Part shown: positions 54,585-64,000 of the stretch, in pieces
Numbering within the stretch: the stretch's first letter is position 1
How the letters are laid out: every line of letters begins with the position of its first letter
NCBI RefSeq assembly: GCF_012489685.1
Contig: NC_080044.1
Span: 59,077,507-59,141,506 of the forward strand
Origin: Lotus japonicus
Taxonomy: Eukaryota; Streptophyta; Magnoliopsida; Fabales; Fabaceae
Direction: 5' to 3'
DNA length: 64,000 nt
Made by a program: the position numbers and the translations under genes
Notes under the pieces: model-generated
Databases searched by the model: none
What the model was told of the DNA's origin: nothing
The model's input: the letters and a program-made list of their open reading frames with translations, nothing else

Positions 54585-57052
54585 TTCAGTGTAAGATCAA
54601 GGTTTGATCAGTGGTTGCATCTCTATGTTTTGATGATTACAATTAAGGTTTGTGATGATGAACAATTGTGGTACCCTAACGTTTGTCTCTTTGAGTTGTG
54701 ACAAACAGGTTCTGAATCTGATCCAAGCTAGTCATTCAGAAGAAGAAGAACCAAGGGATACTAAAAAGAGAGCGCTAAAAGCCTACCATGTTCGTTCAGA
54801 ACAGTGGCAAACCCTTCAGAAGTTCTGAAGATGAAAGCTCTCAAAAGGCTCTGAAGAACCGGAGTCAGAAATTCTGAAGACCAGATGTTCCAGTGGAACG
54901 GTCCAGAAGTAGAAGACTCAAGTTCTGAAGACCTGAAAGAAGTTGGCATCTGAAGACCAAAGCTATTCTAGCTCTGACGTTCAGAAGTTCTGAGGAACTT
55001 GTTCAGAAGCAGAAGTTGCAAGGTCAGAGGATCCAAGCTTCCGTCTGACTATGATCAGAAGCTTCATCAACGTTCATCTGAAGCATCCCAGATTCGAAGT
55101 CAGCTGGTGAAAGGACAGGTCGCTATCATAGTACACACTGTACAGTACTAGCCTGCCCGCCACCTACCACGTTCAGTCTAGCAGTCTGATATTACAAGAT
55201 TGCCACTCCAACGGACAAAACCCTAGCAACGGCTACATCATATGCCTTGGAGTATTTAAAGGCTGAAGAAAGAAGAAAGAAGCTAAGAAACTTTGCTGAA
55301 ACCATTCATCTTATTTGAACCAATCTCTTAGCATTATTTCTTCATTGTGAAGGTATGAAAAACGGTAGAAAGGGGGGGGGGGTTTGAATAACGTTTTCAA
55401 GATAAAACTTCCACCTTAAAGATTTTAACCAATCTTTCGAGAACTAAGTGCTTAAGATAAGAGATAGAGAAGCACACAAGGATTTTTATCCTGGTTCACT
55501 TGATAAATCCCTCAAGCTAATCCAGTCCACCCGTTAAGGTGATTTCTTCCTTCTTAGAATGAAGGCAATCCACTAATCAGGTAAGTGTTACAACTGCACT
55601 TGAAACCTACAAGTGACTAACAATTACACTGACTTAGCTCACACTAAGATTCACTCTCTTAGTCTTCTCTAGGATCCGATCAACCTTGATCTCCTAAAGG
55701 TAACTAAACAAACTGTTTAAGAGAGAATGTTTACAAGAGATTTGCTTCTGAAAAGCTGATAGTAAACACAATGAATTCAAATGAAAGAATGCTTAGAAGG
55801 TTTTTGAATATAGCTTGCGCGTGTGTGATTCTTCCAACCGCATTCTTCAAACTTCAGCCTCTATTTATACTCCAAGGATTATGGTTTGAACGCTGCATGG
55901 AAATGCTACCGTTGGAGGGCAGTTCTGGAAATTCCAGCTTCTGCTATGGCTGAGAATGTTAGGTAGGTCGTAAGGAAGGTACATTTGCTTTTGTACTTGG
56001 ATAGTGACTTGACCTTTAAACCTAGTAGACTTCTGATCAGGGGAATGCTTCATGTTGGAACTTGTGAAGCCAGTTGATCAGAGTCAGAGGGAAAGCACAG
56101 ATCCTCTGACCGTTGTATCTTCTGATTCTGAACTCAGAGGGAAGTACATGGTCTTCAGAGTCATCTTGCTTTTGGACGTCAGAGTTTCCACTTTTCAGCT
56201 TCTGGATCTTCAGAGTCTTCTACACCTTCAGAGCATCTGAACCTTCAGAGTGTCTGGGTTGTCAGAACGTCTGGATCTTCAGAACTTCAAGTAACTGAGT
56301 CCATATCAGAGCTTGTATGACTTCAGATCTTCTGAAGCTTTTCTACTGTTCAGAGTGAACATAGATGTTGCGAAAGCGTTGCTTGGGACACTCCATAGGC
56401 ACAGTGCTTCTGATTTGTGTGAGATTGAATTGAGGTCAGAGCCTGTAAATAGCACACTCAGAAAAACACGTTAGAGTATCAAAATTGTTCATACTAAAAT
56501 GTTAACTTGTTATCATCAAAACATAGAGTTGTACTACTCGATCAAAACCTGATCTTACACATTGTTCTTAAACATCTGAGTTTACTATTAGCTTTTCAGA
56601 AGCACTCATTGTAAACCCGAAACCTTTTACAAATCTTTGTAAAGTTCCTTAAGAGACCAAGGTTGGTCGGATCTTAAGAGGACTGAATCAAGGTTGATTC
56701 AGTGTTTTGCTAGTCTTAAGGAGATCGGTAGATCAGCGTCTTAAGAGGATACTAGTGAGAAAATCAGTGTATTGTTAGTCACTTAGCAGGTAGCAAAGTG
56801 CAGTTGTAACACTCATTGATTTTAGTGGATTGCCTTTATCAGAAGAAGGAAGAAATCACCTTCGCGGGTGGACTGGATTAGCTTGAGCTTTTATCTCAAG
56901 TGAACCAGGATAAAATACTTGTGTGCTTTATTTCATATCTCTTAGCACCTAGTTCTTATCTTTAAGTTTGCCAAAAACTTGAAAAAGGAAAACGTTTAGC
57001 AAAAACTCTATTCAAACCCCCCCTTTCTAGTGTTTTTCGCACCTTCATTAAG
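54585..57052 (+). mobile_element. Solo LTR (type B) of a Sirevirus-related element, interrupted by another solo LTR
   Basis: Starts TGTAAGATCAAGGTTTGATC at 54590 and ends TTTTTCGCACCTTCA at 57047, similar at both ends and in layout to the LTR at 601-1810 but clearly diverged. TATA-like TATTTAAAGG at about 55253. Without the nested insertion it is about 1241 bp. The flanking 5-mers TTCAG (54585-54589) and TTAAG (57048-57052) match at four of five bases. No primer site follows 57047 and no internal genes remain, so this is a solo LTR left by recombination. Confidence 0.8.
55343..56564 (-). mobile_element. Nested solo LTR (type A, same family as the 601-12708 element)
   Basis: Reverse-oriented copy of the 601-1810 LTR type: the plus strand starts TGAAGGTATGAAAAACGG at 55348 and ends CTGATCTTACA at 56559 (1212 bp). 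A perfect 5-bp duplication CATTG lies at 55343-55347 and 56560-56564. It is inserted into the LTR at 54590-57047. The reversed TATA box (CTATTTATA) is at about 55860-55868. It has visibly more differences from 601-1810 than the two LTRs there have from each other, so it is an older insertion. Confidence 0.9.
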
Positions 57053-58007
57053 ATTGTGGAACTCACAAAGCATGAAGCACGTGGGAGCAAATTATTGCAA
57101 CTGAAGATGGGAGAAGAAAATAATGAAGCTCCGTAAATATTTTTTTGAAAAACTGGTGCATTGAGAAGATTTTATCATTTGAAACAAATTTCATATGTTA
57201 TTTATAGGTGAACCCTCATGAATCCTATAAAAAAAAATATGTGATAGAATCTATAAAATTTAACTCAGATTTTTAAATCATGTCTAGCAAATATAGATTA
57301 TGCATGAATGTCATTGAATTGATTTTCAAGGCATGATTCTATAAAAATTAATTAGATTTGAAATTCTCTATTTCTTAGGGGTCAGATTGGACGGCATCCA
57401 TTGAAAAAGGATAGGCACCTTTTTTAAAAAATAAAACAGAAAAGGAATTAAAGAGTTTTTCAAATAGAGATTGAATCATTGGTTATTTTTTGTGGTGGTT
57501 TCAAATAGAGATTTTCAAAAAAAAAAAAATCTGCTAAAACGGGATTGGTATAGTGGTAGGTAGTGGGATGAAAATTCGAATTGATATTTAACGTTAGATA
57601 TATTATAGATTAAAAAAAATCAAAATTAAAATTAATTAGATGGCATATTACATGCTTACCCTTCAATAAAATAGTAAATTTTTTTGACAGCATAATAAAA
57701 TAGTAAATATCAATTAAGCCATGGCAAAGTTTCCAAAAGTGGAGTTAACATTTTCATTTAGAATTATTTTAATCTTGGGAAAATCCTTGAAACCTATCCT
57801 AATGATTGTCAAGTGTCAAAACTTACCTTCTTTTAACATTTCCTTTATATTGTATTTAGATATAATGATTGTTTAAAAAATAAAAAACATCTAACATAAT
57901 GAGGAATTACGGTCTTAAAAAAATGAGGAATTACAAAATTATTTTAAATTAAGTTCAAATAACATGAAGGGATTGGAAACCGAAGCATGCAAATTGAGGA
58001 TTCCCAA
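57053..58007. other. AT-rich intergenic DNA
   Basis: No coding region or structured repeat recognised apart from A-runs. Confidence 0.5.
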
Positions 58008-61000
58008 GTTTTTTTTTTTTTATTTTAAAGTCAAGTACGAGACATTTTATTCATGATAATAATCAAATGTGTCTACAAAGATTGCCTCTGCCAACGCTCT
58101 AGGGGGAGCATCCCACCAAATTTTTGAGGGAAAATCATTGGCCATGGAAGCTAGAACATGAGCAGCATTATTTGCTCGTCTATTAACATGCCTAAAGGCT
58201 ATGGAAGTAAAACCTGAAGCAAGGAGTCTGCAATCTGCCATAATAGGTTCAATGTCTGGCCGGCTACTCTGTGAATGAATTGCCCGAATAATAATCTGTG
58301 AATCAGATTCAATTATTGCATCTTCAATGTGCAACTCCTCTGCTGTTCGTAGACACCAACGTAGCGCCATAGCTTCTGCCAAAGTAGGATCCATGCGGTA
58401 GTGCTCAATGTTCGTAGCTGCAACCATCAGCAATGAATCATGCGATCGAGCTACCAATCCGAAGCCCGTGTAGGAAGGTCCTGTCCACCCTGCGTCAATG
58501 TTTATTTTGATGGTTCCCTCAGGTGGCGGCTCCCACTTCCTTCTGCAGCTTGTGCTTTCTGGGTCGTTGTTGAACCCTTGAGCTTCTTCCCACTCGGCAT
58601 AATTCTTAAGACTTTGTTGCATACAAACGTCTGGAAGCGCTAATTCATGGTTGAAGATCTTCTGATTTCTAGCTTTCCATATGGTCCATAGGCTCAGGAA
58701 AATCAAAGCTAGCTCCTTTGCAGTATGCGTTTGGCACAAGCTGTTGAACCATGACGCCAAACTTCCCTGAATTGTGTCTGTTCGAAACCCAGCAGGGGTT
58801 GAGAACCAAGCTGCTCTTGACCAATGACATTGAAGAAACAGATGGGTCATGGATTCTGTGATCGGTTGTTCACAAAGGCAACACTCGGTTTGAACCTCCA
58901 TTCCACGTTTGCTGAGGTTTTCTCTGCATGGCAAAGAGTTTGTTGCAAGGCGGTAAGCAAAGTGTTTAATTTTACCTGGTACTGGAGCCTTCCATATTTT
59001 CATCCAAGGGAATGCAGAAGTGGAGCTACTAGGAACCTGCTGCAGTTTAATGTTTTGGATTTGGAAGTAGGTGGATTTTACAGAGAAGAAACCATCTCTA
59101 CTCCATCTCCAGTAAAAGAAATCTGTTCTAAAATTCCATCCAAGAGGAATAGATTTAATTGCATTGGCCACCTCTCTTGGGAAGCTTTGATCTATTAGCT
59201 GGTAATTCCACATTCTTCTCTCATGGAAAATGAGATCAGCTACCGTTTCCAGACCTTGAACACGGTTAGAAATAATTTTCCCTTTCCCCTCGCCTAGAAG
59301 CCAGACATCATCCCATATTTTTATTTTCCTACCATCACCAACCCGCCAAGCCATGCCATCTTTGACCAAAGCAATTGCACCCCATACGCTTCTCCAGGTA
59401 TAACTTGGTTGATGTCCCACTTTTGCCTCAAGGATAGAGCACTTGGGAAAATATTTAGCTTTCCATACCTTGTACAACAGAGAGTCTTCTACCTGTAAGA
59501 GTCTCCAAACTTGCTTTGACAATAAGGCTTGATTAAAATCAGATATGTCCCGAAATCCTAAACCTCCTTTGCTCTTGGGCTTGCAAAGTTGCTTCCAATT
59601 TATCCAGTGAAGCTTTCTCTCATTTGCCTTTTGTCCCCACCAGAAATTCGCCATCAAACTTTCAATTTTATTGCACGTTCCTACCGGTAATTTGAAGCAA
59701 CTCATATAGTAGGTAGGAATCGCTTGGGCTATGGATTTCAGTAAAATCTCCTTCCCGGCCTTTGATAAAGCTTTCTCCTTCCACCCTTGCAATTTGGTCC
59801 AGACCCTCTCCTCCAGTTTGGAAAAGATTTGCTTCTTAGAGCGCCCAATGAGAGTAGGTAAGCCAAGGTACTTGTCGTGGACATCAACAGCCTTTACACC
59901 CATCCTGTTGCGGATCATCTCCATACTGGTTTCAGGAACATTTCGGCTGAAAGAAATAGCAGACTTGTCCATATTCACAAGCTGGCCAGAAGCTTGCTCG
60001 TACTCTCTAATAACACCCAGAATGCAATTGGCTTCCTCCATTGTTGCTCTGGTGAAGACGAGGCTGTCATCTGCAAAGAAAAGATGACTAATTTGAGGGG
60101 CCCCTCTCGCCACTTTAACTCCATGAAGCTTGTTGTGATTGATTTGTGCTGAAATTAAACCTGAAAAAGCTTCAACACAAAGAATGAAGAGGTATGGGGA
60201 AAGAGGATCTCCCTGTCTTAGGCCTCTACCTGGTAAAAAGTAGTCAGTAGGTTCACCATTTACAAGAATAGCATAGGAGACGGAAGTGACACACCTCATG
60301 ATGAGAGAGGAGAAGAAAACGGGAAAGCCCATCTGTAAAAGTACCCTCTCTAGAAATACCCATTCTATCCGGTCATAAGCTTTTGTCATATCTAATTTCA
60401 AGGCCATGTATCCCTTCTTTCCTTTCTTTTTCTTCTTCATGTAATGGAACACTTCAAAACCCGTGAGTGCATTATCAGTGATTAATCTTCCTGGAATGAA
60501 AGCACTTTGCTGCTCACTCACCACTTCTCCCAACATAATCTTGATTCTGTTAGCAATACACTTAGTGTCAAGCTTCATGATCACATTACATAGGCTTATG
60601 GGTCTAAGATCTTTCGGGCTCTCAGGAACTTTTATTTTTGGGATTAGGCAGACAAAAGTATTATTTATAGAAGAAGGATCTGCTCCATCATTCAGGATTG
60701 ATAAAACCTTCCTCACCACATCCTCACCCACAACGCCCCAATACTTTTGGTATAAGAGAGCCGGGAAACCATCAGGGCCTGGTGCTTTAATGGGATGCAT
60801 TTGTTTTAGAGCGTACCTGACCTCTTCCTTTGTAAACGGGGTTGTCAACTCCTCAACCATGGCTTGGTTTAGTCTCCCTTTAATCTTGCTGCAGACCTCT
60901 TCAATGTTAATTGTCTCCTCTGGTTTGAATAAATTTTCAAAATATTCTCTTACTGTTGAGGCCAACTTCTCCCTTCCCTGAACCCAATTCCCATGCTGAT

Positions 61001-61610
61001 CTTTAAGTTTCTTGAGACTGTTTCGCTTTTGCCATTGGGACGCTTTGCCATGGAAAAATTTAGTGTTCTTGTCCCCTCTTTTGAGCCATAAAGCACGGGA
61101 TCTTTGTCTCCAATAGGTCTCATCTTGTTCCATCAATTTAGCCATCTCCTCCTCCATTCTTTTACGGTCCTCGCGATTCTCCTCTGTGGGTGACCACGAC
61201 TGAGCTCTTTTCAATTCTTGCTCCAGTTGTGCAATCTGTTTTCGAGGAGTCCCTTTCCCCATTTGATATTGCTGAAGTGTTTCACGAGCCATATCTAATC
61301 TGCTCTCTACCCCAGGCGCTGCGGATGCCCAAGTACTATGAATCAATTGATGCACTTCAGGCTCCTGCGATAAATGTTCATTAAAGAGAAAGATATGCTG
61401 TTTTTTCCTTGGAGCTTCTGGCTGAATCGCATCAATTCTGATATGGTCTGCTTGTTCCTCACAAAATCTGGGGATCCTGGTGTAGTCCACTCTTTTTCCT
61501 ACGCACTTAAAGCTACATACAATGTATGCAGGTAATATATGGAACACGTGGTAAAGCACATCTTGCCAGGCAGTCATTTTGCGATTTCGCAACAAGGAGA
61601 CAGAGGTTTG
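58008..61610 (-). mobile_element. 5'-truncated L1-type LINE with poly(A) tail
   Basis: Minus-strand insertion. The tail is the T-run at about 58010-58024 (plus strand). ORF1 and the endonuclease are missing. The 5' junction is uncertain, near 61500-61610. I searched both flanks by eye for a target duplication and found none, so the right boundary may have been altered later. Confidence 0.75.
58047..61595 (-). CDS. LINE reverse transcriptase-RNase H polyprotein, 1182 codons, uninterrupted
   Basis: Open from ATG at 61595 to TAA at 58047. Residues 150-260 include the pre-RT motif ALWLKRGDKNTKFFH. The RT (about 265-580) has APGPDGFPALLYQKYW, LRPISLCNVIMKL, LDMTKAYDRIEW, GRGLRQGDPLSPYLF, and the catalytic FADDSLVF at about 507-514. 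The zf-RVT domain is near 880-960. RNase H (about 1030-1155) has INIDAGWTG, TLAEAMALRW, IIESDSQIII and RRANNAAHVLA. The first 60 or so residues do not look like LINE protein, so the ATG is probably accidental and the frame is the truncated end of ORF2. The enzyme motifs are intact; without the endonuclease it could not nick a target itself. Confidence 0.85.
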   Translation of the reverse strand: MLRNRKMTAWQDVLYHVFHILPAYIVCSFKCVGKRVDYTRIPRFCEEQADHIRIDAIQPEAPRKKQHIFLFNEHLSQEPEVHQLIHSTWASAAPGVESRLDMARETLQQYQMGKGTPRKQIAQLEQELKRAQSWSPTEENREDRKRMEEEMAKLMEQDETYWRQRSRALWLKRGDKNTKFFHGKASQWQKRNSLKKLKDQHGNWVQGREKLASTVREYFENLFKPEETINIEEVCSKIKGRLNQAMVEELTTPFTKEEVRYALKQMHPIKAPGPDGFPALLYQKYWGVVGEDVVRKVLSILNDGADPSSINNTFVCLIPKIKVPESPKDLRPISLCNVIMKLDTKCIANRIKIMLGEVVSEQQSAFIPGRLITDNALTGFEVFHYMKKKKKGKKGYMALKLDMTKAYDRIEWVFLERVLLQMGFPVFFSSLIMRCVTSVSYAILVNGEPTDYFLPGRGLRQGDPLSPYLFILCVEAFSGLISAQINHNKLHGVKVARGAPQISHLFFADDSLVFTRATMEEANCILGVIREYEQASGQLVNMDKSAISFSRNVPETSMEMIRNRMGVKAVDVHDKYLGLPTLIGRSKKQIFSKLEERVWTKLQGWKEKALSKAGKEILLKSIAQAIPTYYMSCFKLPVGTCNKIESLMANFWWGQKANERKLHWINWKQLCKPKSKGGLGFRDISDFNQALLSKQVWRLLQVEDSLLYKVWKAKYFPKCSILEAKVGHQPSYTWRSVWGAIALVKDGMAWRVGDGRKIKIWDDVWLLGEGKGKIISNRVQGLETVADLIFHERRMWNYQLIDQSFPREVANAIKSIPLGWNFRTDFFYWRWSRDGFFSVKSTYFQIQNIKLQQVPSSSTSAFPWMKIWKAPVPGKIKHFAYRLATNSLPCRENLSKRGMEVQTECCLCEQPITESMTHLFLQCHWSRAAWFSTPAGFRTDTIQGSLASWFNSLCQTHTAKELALIFLSLWTIWKARNQKIFNHELALPDVCMQQSLKNYAEWEEAQGFNNDPESTSCRRKWEPPPEGTIKINIDAGWTGPSYTGFGLVARSHDSLLMVAATNIEHYRMDPTLAEAMALRWCLRTAEELHIEDAIIESDSQIIIRAIHSQSSRPDIEPIMADCRLLASGFTSIAFRHVNRRANNAAHVLASMANDFPSKIWWDAPPRALAEAIFVDTFDYYHE

Positions 61611-64000
61611 ATTATGAGAGGATACGAATGGAAGAAGTAAGAATGCTAATCACAGATATAATCTGCCTTTAAGCTGATGGTCATATATAACGACGATAAA
61701 ACACACAAATTTACCTCTATAATGTCATTATTTATTTGTTTATTTCCTTCAGACAACTAACCTGGGGTTCTTATGTAATTTTGCTAATATTACTAAAGTA
61801 GTTTTGATATTTTTGTTTCTGTGATTACAGTAATAACAATGATCAAGTGAAATTAAATTAAAATAATTTAATGTGATAATAGAGTTATTTTTGAGATCTA
61901 TTTTACTAAAAAAATTATTTAGAGTTATCTCCAATAGTTTAAGTTTATTGGAGGCCAAATACATTGCCAGGAAGATATATTTTGATTTTGCGGGGGCAGA
62001 CTTAAAAAAATTAGGTTTATATTAATAGAAAAAATAATAGATTACTTATGGCAAAAACATAATAAAAATATAATTAATTTAAAATTAAATAATTGAGCCA
62101 AAAACATATAATAGGCTCTTATTTTTTGTATTCTATAAAGTTGTCCAGAAAAATATTCTTGGGGATAAATTAGGCACTTTGATTTATCATTAATTCAGTG
62201 AAATAGTATTAATGTTCAATGTGCAAATATGGACTTAGTAAACACTAAACAAATCCAACTGTATTAAATGATTGTTGATCACGTTATAGTTAAGTGAATG
62301 GGTGTAATAAGACCGGATTGGTCGAATTTAAGGTCCTTAAATGTCTAAACAAATCAAACATTTGGTCTGGATTGGTTAAAATTTCTAAATTTTTGTTTCG
62401 GAACTAAAACGAACCAATAGATTGAGATCGAATAGATTTGGTTCAACATTCGCAATTAGAATAAAAGTTATTAAAAATTCGCTAACTAAATAGTCTAAAA
62501 ACGAGAATAATAGTAAACAATCCGACATTCCCAAAGAAAAAGACATTTGATAAGAATTTAGGTGACCCCTAATGTTGACCACTTTTAAAGTGGTCTAATT
62601 GTAGACCACTTTTTTTAACATGCTTTAACAGGTCAACACATCTTTTTTTAAAGAAATTTAATATATGACAAATTTTTAATGACATTTTTTCTTAAAAAAA
62701 ATAATGTGTTGAACTGTTATATACCCAGTCAAATTACACCACCTAAAAATAGTGCATATTAGGTTCTCCCAAGAATTTAATATTGGCAAGGCAAATAGGA
62801 TAAAATTTTAAGTACAAACCTAGGTATACGGGTCAGTGTGTCCTAGAGTTAGCTTATGGGACATAAAGCTGTAGACGTGAGGTCGTGAGCGAAGACCTTT
62901 GATGTGTGACTTAAAGGGGACATAAAGTTGATCCGAAGACATATTCGTGCTCCTTGCGTATCAAACCTTTTACTTGATGTCTCTTCTTAACTCATCATCA
63001 ACCTGTGTGTACTTCCTGTTTCCATTATACTATTTTGAAATGCACGGACCAGAGGATAATGTTCGATTGGCATTTAAAAAATGAGGTGGAGAGGTGAAAG
63101 GAAGAGATAAATATCAAGAAAATAAAAGCAAGAGAAAAAAAGTATTATATGAAATAGCTAATAAAAAGAAAGATATATGAATTAAAATAGGTGAAAATTG
63201 ATTGTTTAGAAAATGAGATAGGTATATATCATTACTCCGAACCAAAGCAAATATATTTCATGTTGTTGGAGGAGAAAATATGTTTAATATTTTTATAAAT
63301 ATATAAGAGTAGAAATTGTATTATATAAATATATAGTAGACTTTGAATAAAATATTAAGGATAAAAATGAGAATAAATTGAATAAGCTATTAGCTTTTAG
63401 CTATAAGCTACCTGAGATAGCTTATACCTTCAAGCTTTAAGAGCATCTCCAATGATGAGATCTTATTTTGGGACTTAACTCACTTTTTGTAGGCCCAGAC
63501 TGCCACGTAGAATTTAAGGCATTCATAAGGTCTCCATGCACATTTCACTCTAATGGTTTGGATCTAATTTTACTTTAATGTGAAAATATAGTAATGTTAA
63601 ATATAAAAATAATTATACAAGTATGTCCTTTTGAGTCATTTTACAATTTAAGCTTGTTAAACAACTAGTTTTACCATAACTTTTGTTCAAATCACGTAGC
63701 TTTCAGCTTTCAGCTATCAACTAGCTTATAAGCTTTTAGCTAGTTTTTCAGCTTTAACCAAGCTAATCTGCTAAACATGCATGCCAAACATAGCCTTAGT
63801 GGATAGTGATAATTGTGCTTGGTGAAGAGTAGAGATGATAAATGAGAGACCTAATATTAAATAAAGGTATAGAAGGAATAACCACAGTAAAAATACATTG
63901 GTTTTGAGAAACAACATACATTTTGAAACTAGTGCAAATGCTAAAACAACAAATAGACTGGAAATGAAAAATACAGTATCTGAGTGTTAAACGTGAGTTC
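61611..64000. other. AT-rich intergenic DNA with MITE-like debris
   Basis: No gene. 62573-62638 is a nested palindromic block with TTGACC boxes. AGCTTTTAGCTA-type repeats at about 63380-63440 and 63690-63760 flank GAGCATCTCCAATG (63442-63455), a common plant MITE end, so one MITE may sit inside another. Boundaries could not be fixed. Confidence 0.45.

Noticed and set aside
60463..60981. 172-codon plus-strand frame in the LINE
   Set aside because: Shadow of the RT frame on the opposite strand.
1..64000. CRISPR arrays, operons, bacterial promoters, organellar insertions
   Set aside because: No regularly spaced repeat arrays, no ribosome-binding-site-led gene strings and no chloroplast or mitochondrial genes were seen; the sequence is plant nuclear.

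Overview
This window is nuclear DNA of a flowering plant. The evidence is spliced genes with GT-AG introns, AT-rich intergenic DNA, Ty1/copia and Ty3/gypsy-type LTRs, L1-type LINEs with plant RNase H tails, hAT MITEs, a tRNA-derived SINE, a TRIM and a possible Helitron end. The Sirevirus-like copia elements, repeat style and host genes suggest a eudicot, probably a legume; that identification is an inference.

Layout. 1-600 is flanking repeat-like DNA. 601-12708 is one complete Sirevirus/SIRE1-like copia retrotransposon with an env-like gene. Its LTRs are nearly identical and it has a 5-bp target duplication, but gag, pol and env are all broken. An intact antisense reading frame (10287-10679) with a plausible promoter of its own lies between env and the 3' LTR. 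12.7-20.1 kb is a repeat graveyard: a degenerate F-box gene copy bounded by a 16-bp duplication, a LINE RNase H fragment with a 19-bp duplication, a SINE, a hAT MITE and a TRIM. 22.5-22.9 kb holds a small unrecognised minus-strand gene. 24.36-27.56 kb is an intact five-exon S6 kinase gene (minus strand, 423 aa). 27.9-29.7 kb carries two LINE fragments on opposite strands. 30.55-42.35 kb is an intact 27-exon MOS14/transportin-SR gene (minus strand, 960 aa).

43.2-47.5 kb is a decayed LINE 5' half followed by a decayed copia 3' end. 47.53-50.51 kb is a 2.98-kb solo LTR. 50.8-51.15 kb is a second hAT MITE. 51.2-54.5 kb is mostly non-coding, with a possible Helitron end, a possible terminal exon and an orphan EMC4 first exon. 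54.59-57.05 kb is a solo LTR inside a related solo LTR. 58.0-61.6 kb is a 5'-truncated LINE with an uninterrupted 1182-codon RT/RNase H frame. The rest is AT-rich.

The two host genes are independent housekeeping genes: S6K acts downstream of TOR in translational control, and MOS14 imports SR splicing factors into the nucleus. Most of the remaining DNA is transposon-derived. The most unusual features are the antisense gene candidate and the possible spliced env leader in the Sirevirus, the nested solo LTRs, the F-box retrocopy candidate, and the truncated EMC4 exon beside an LTR.
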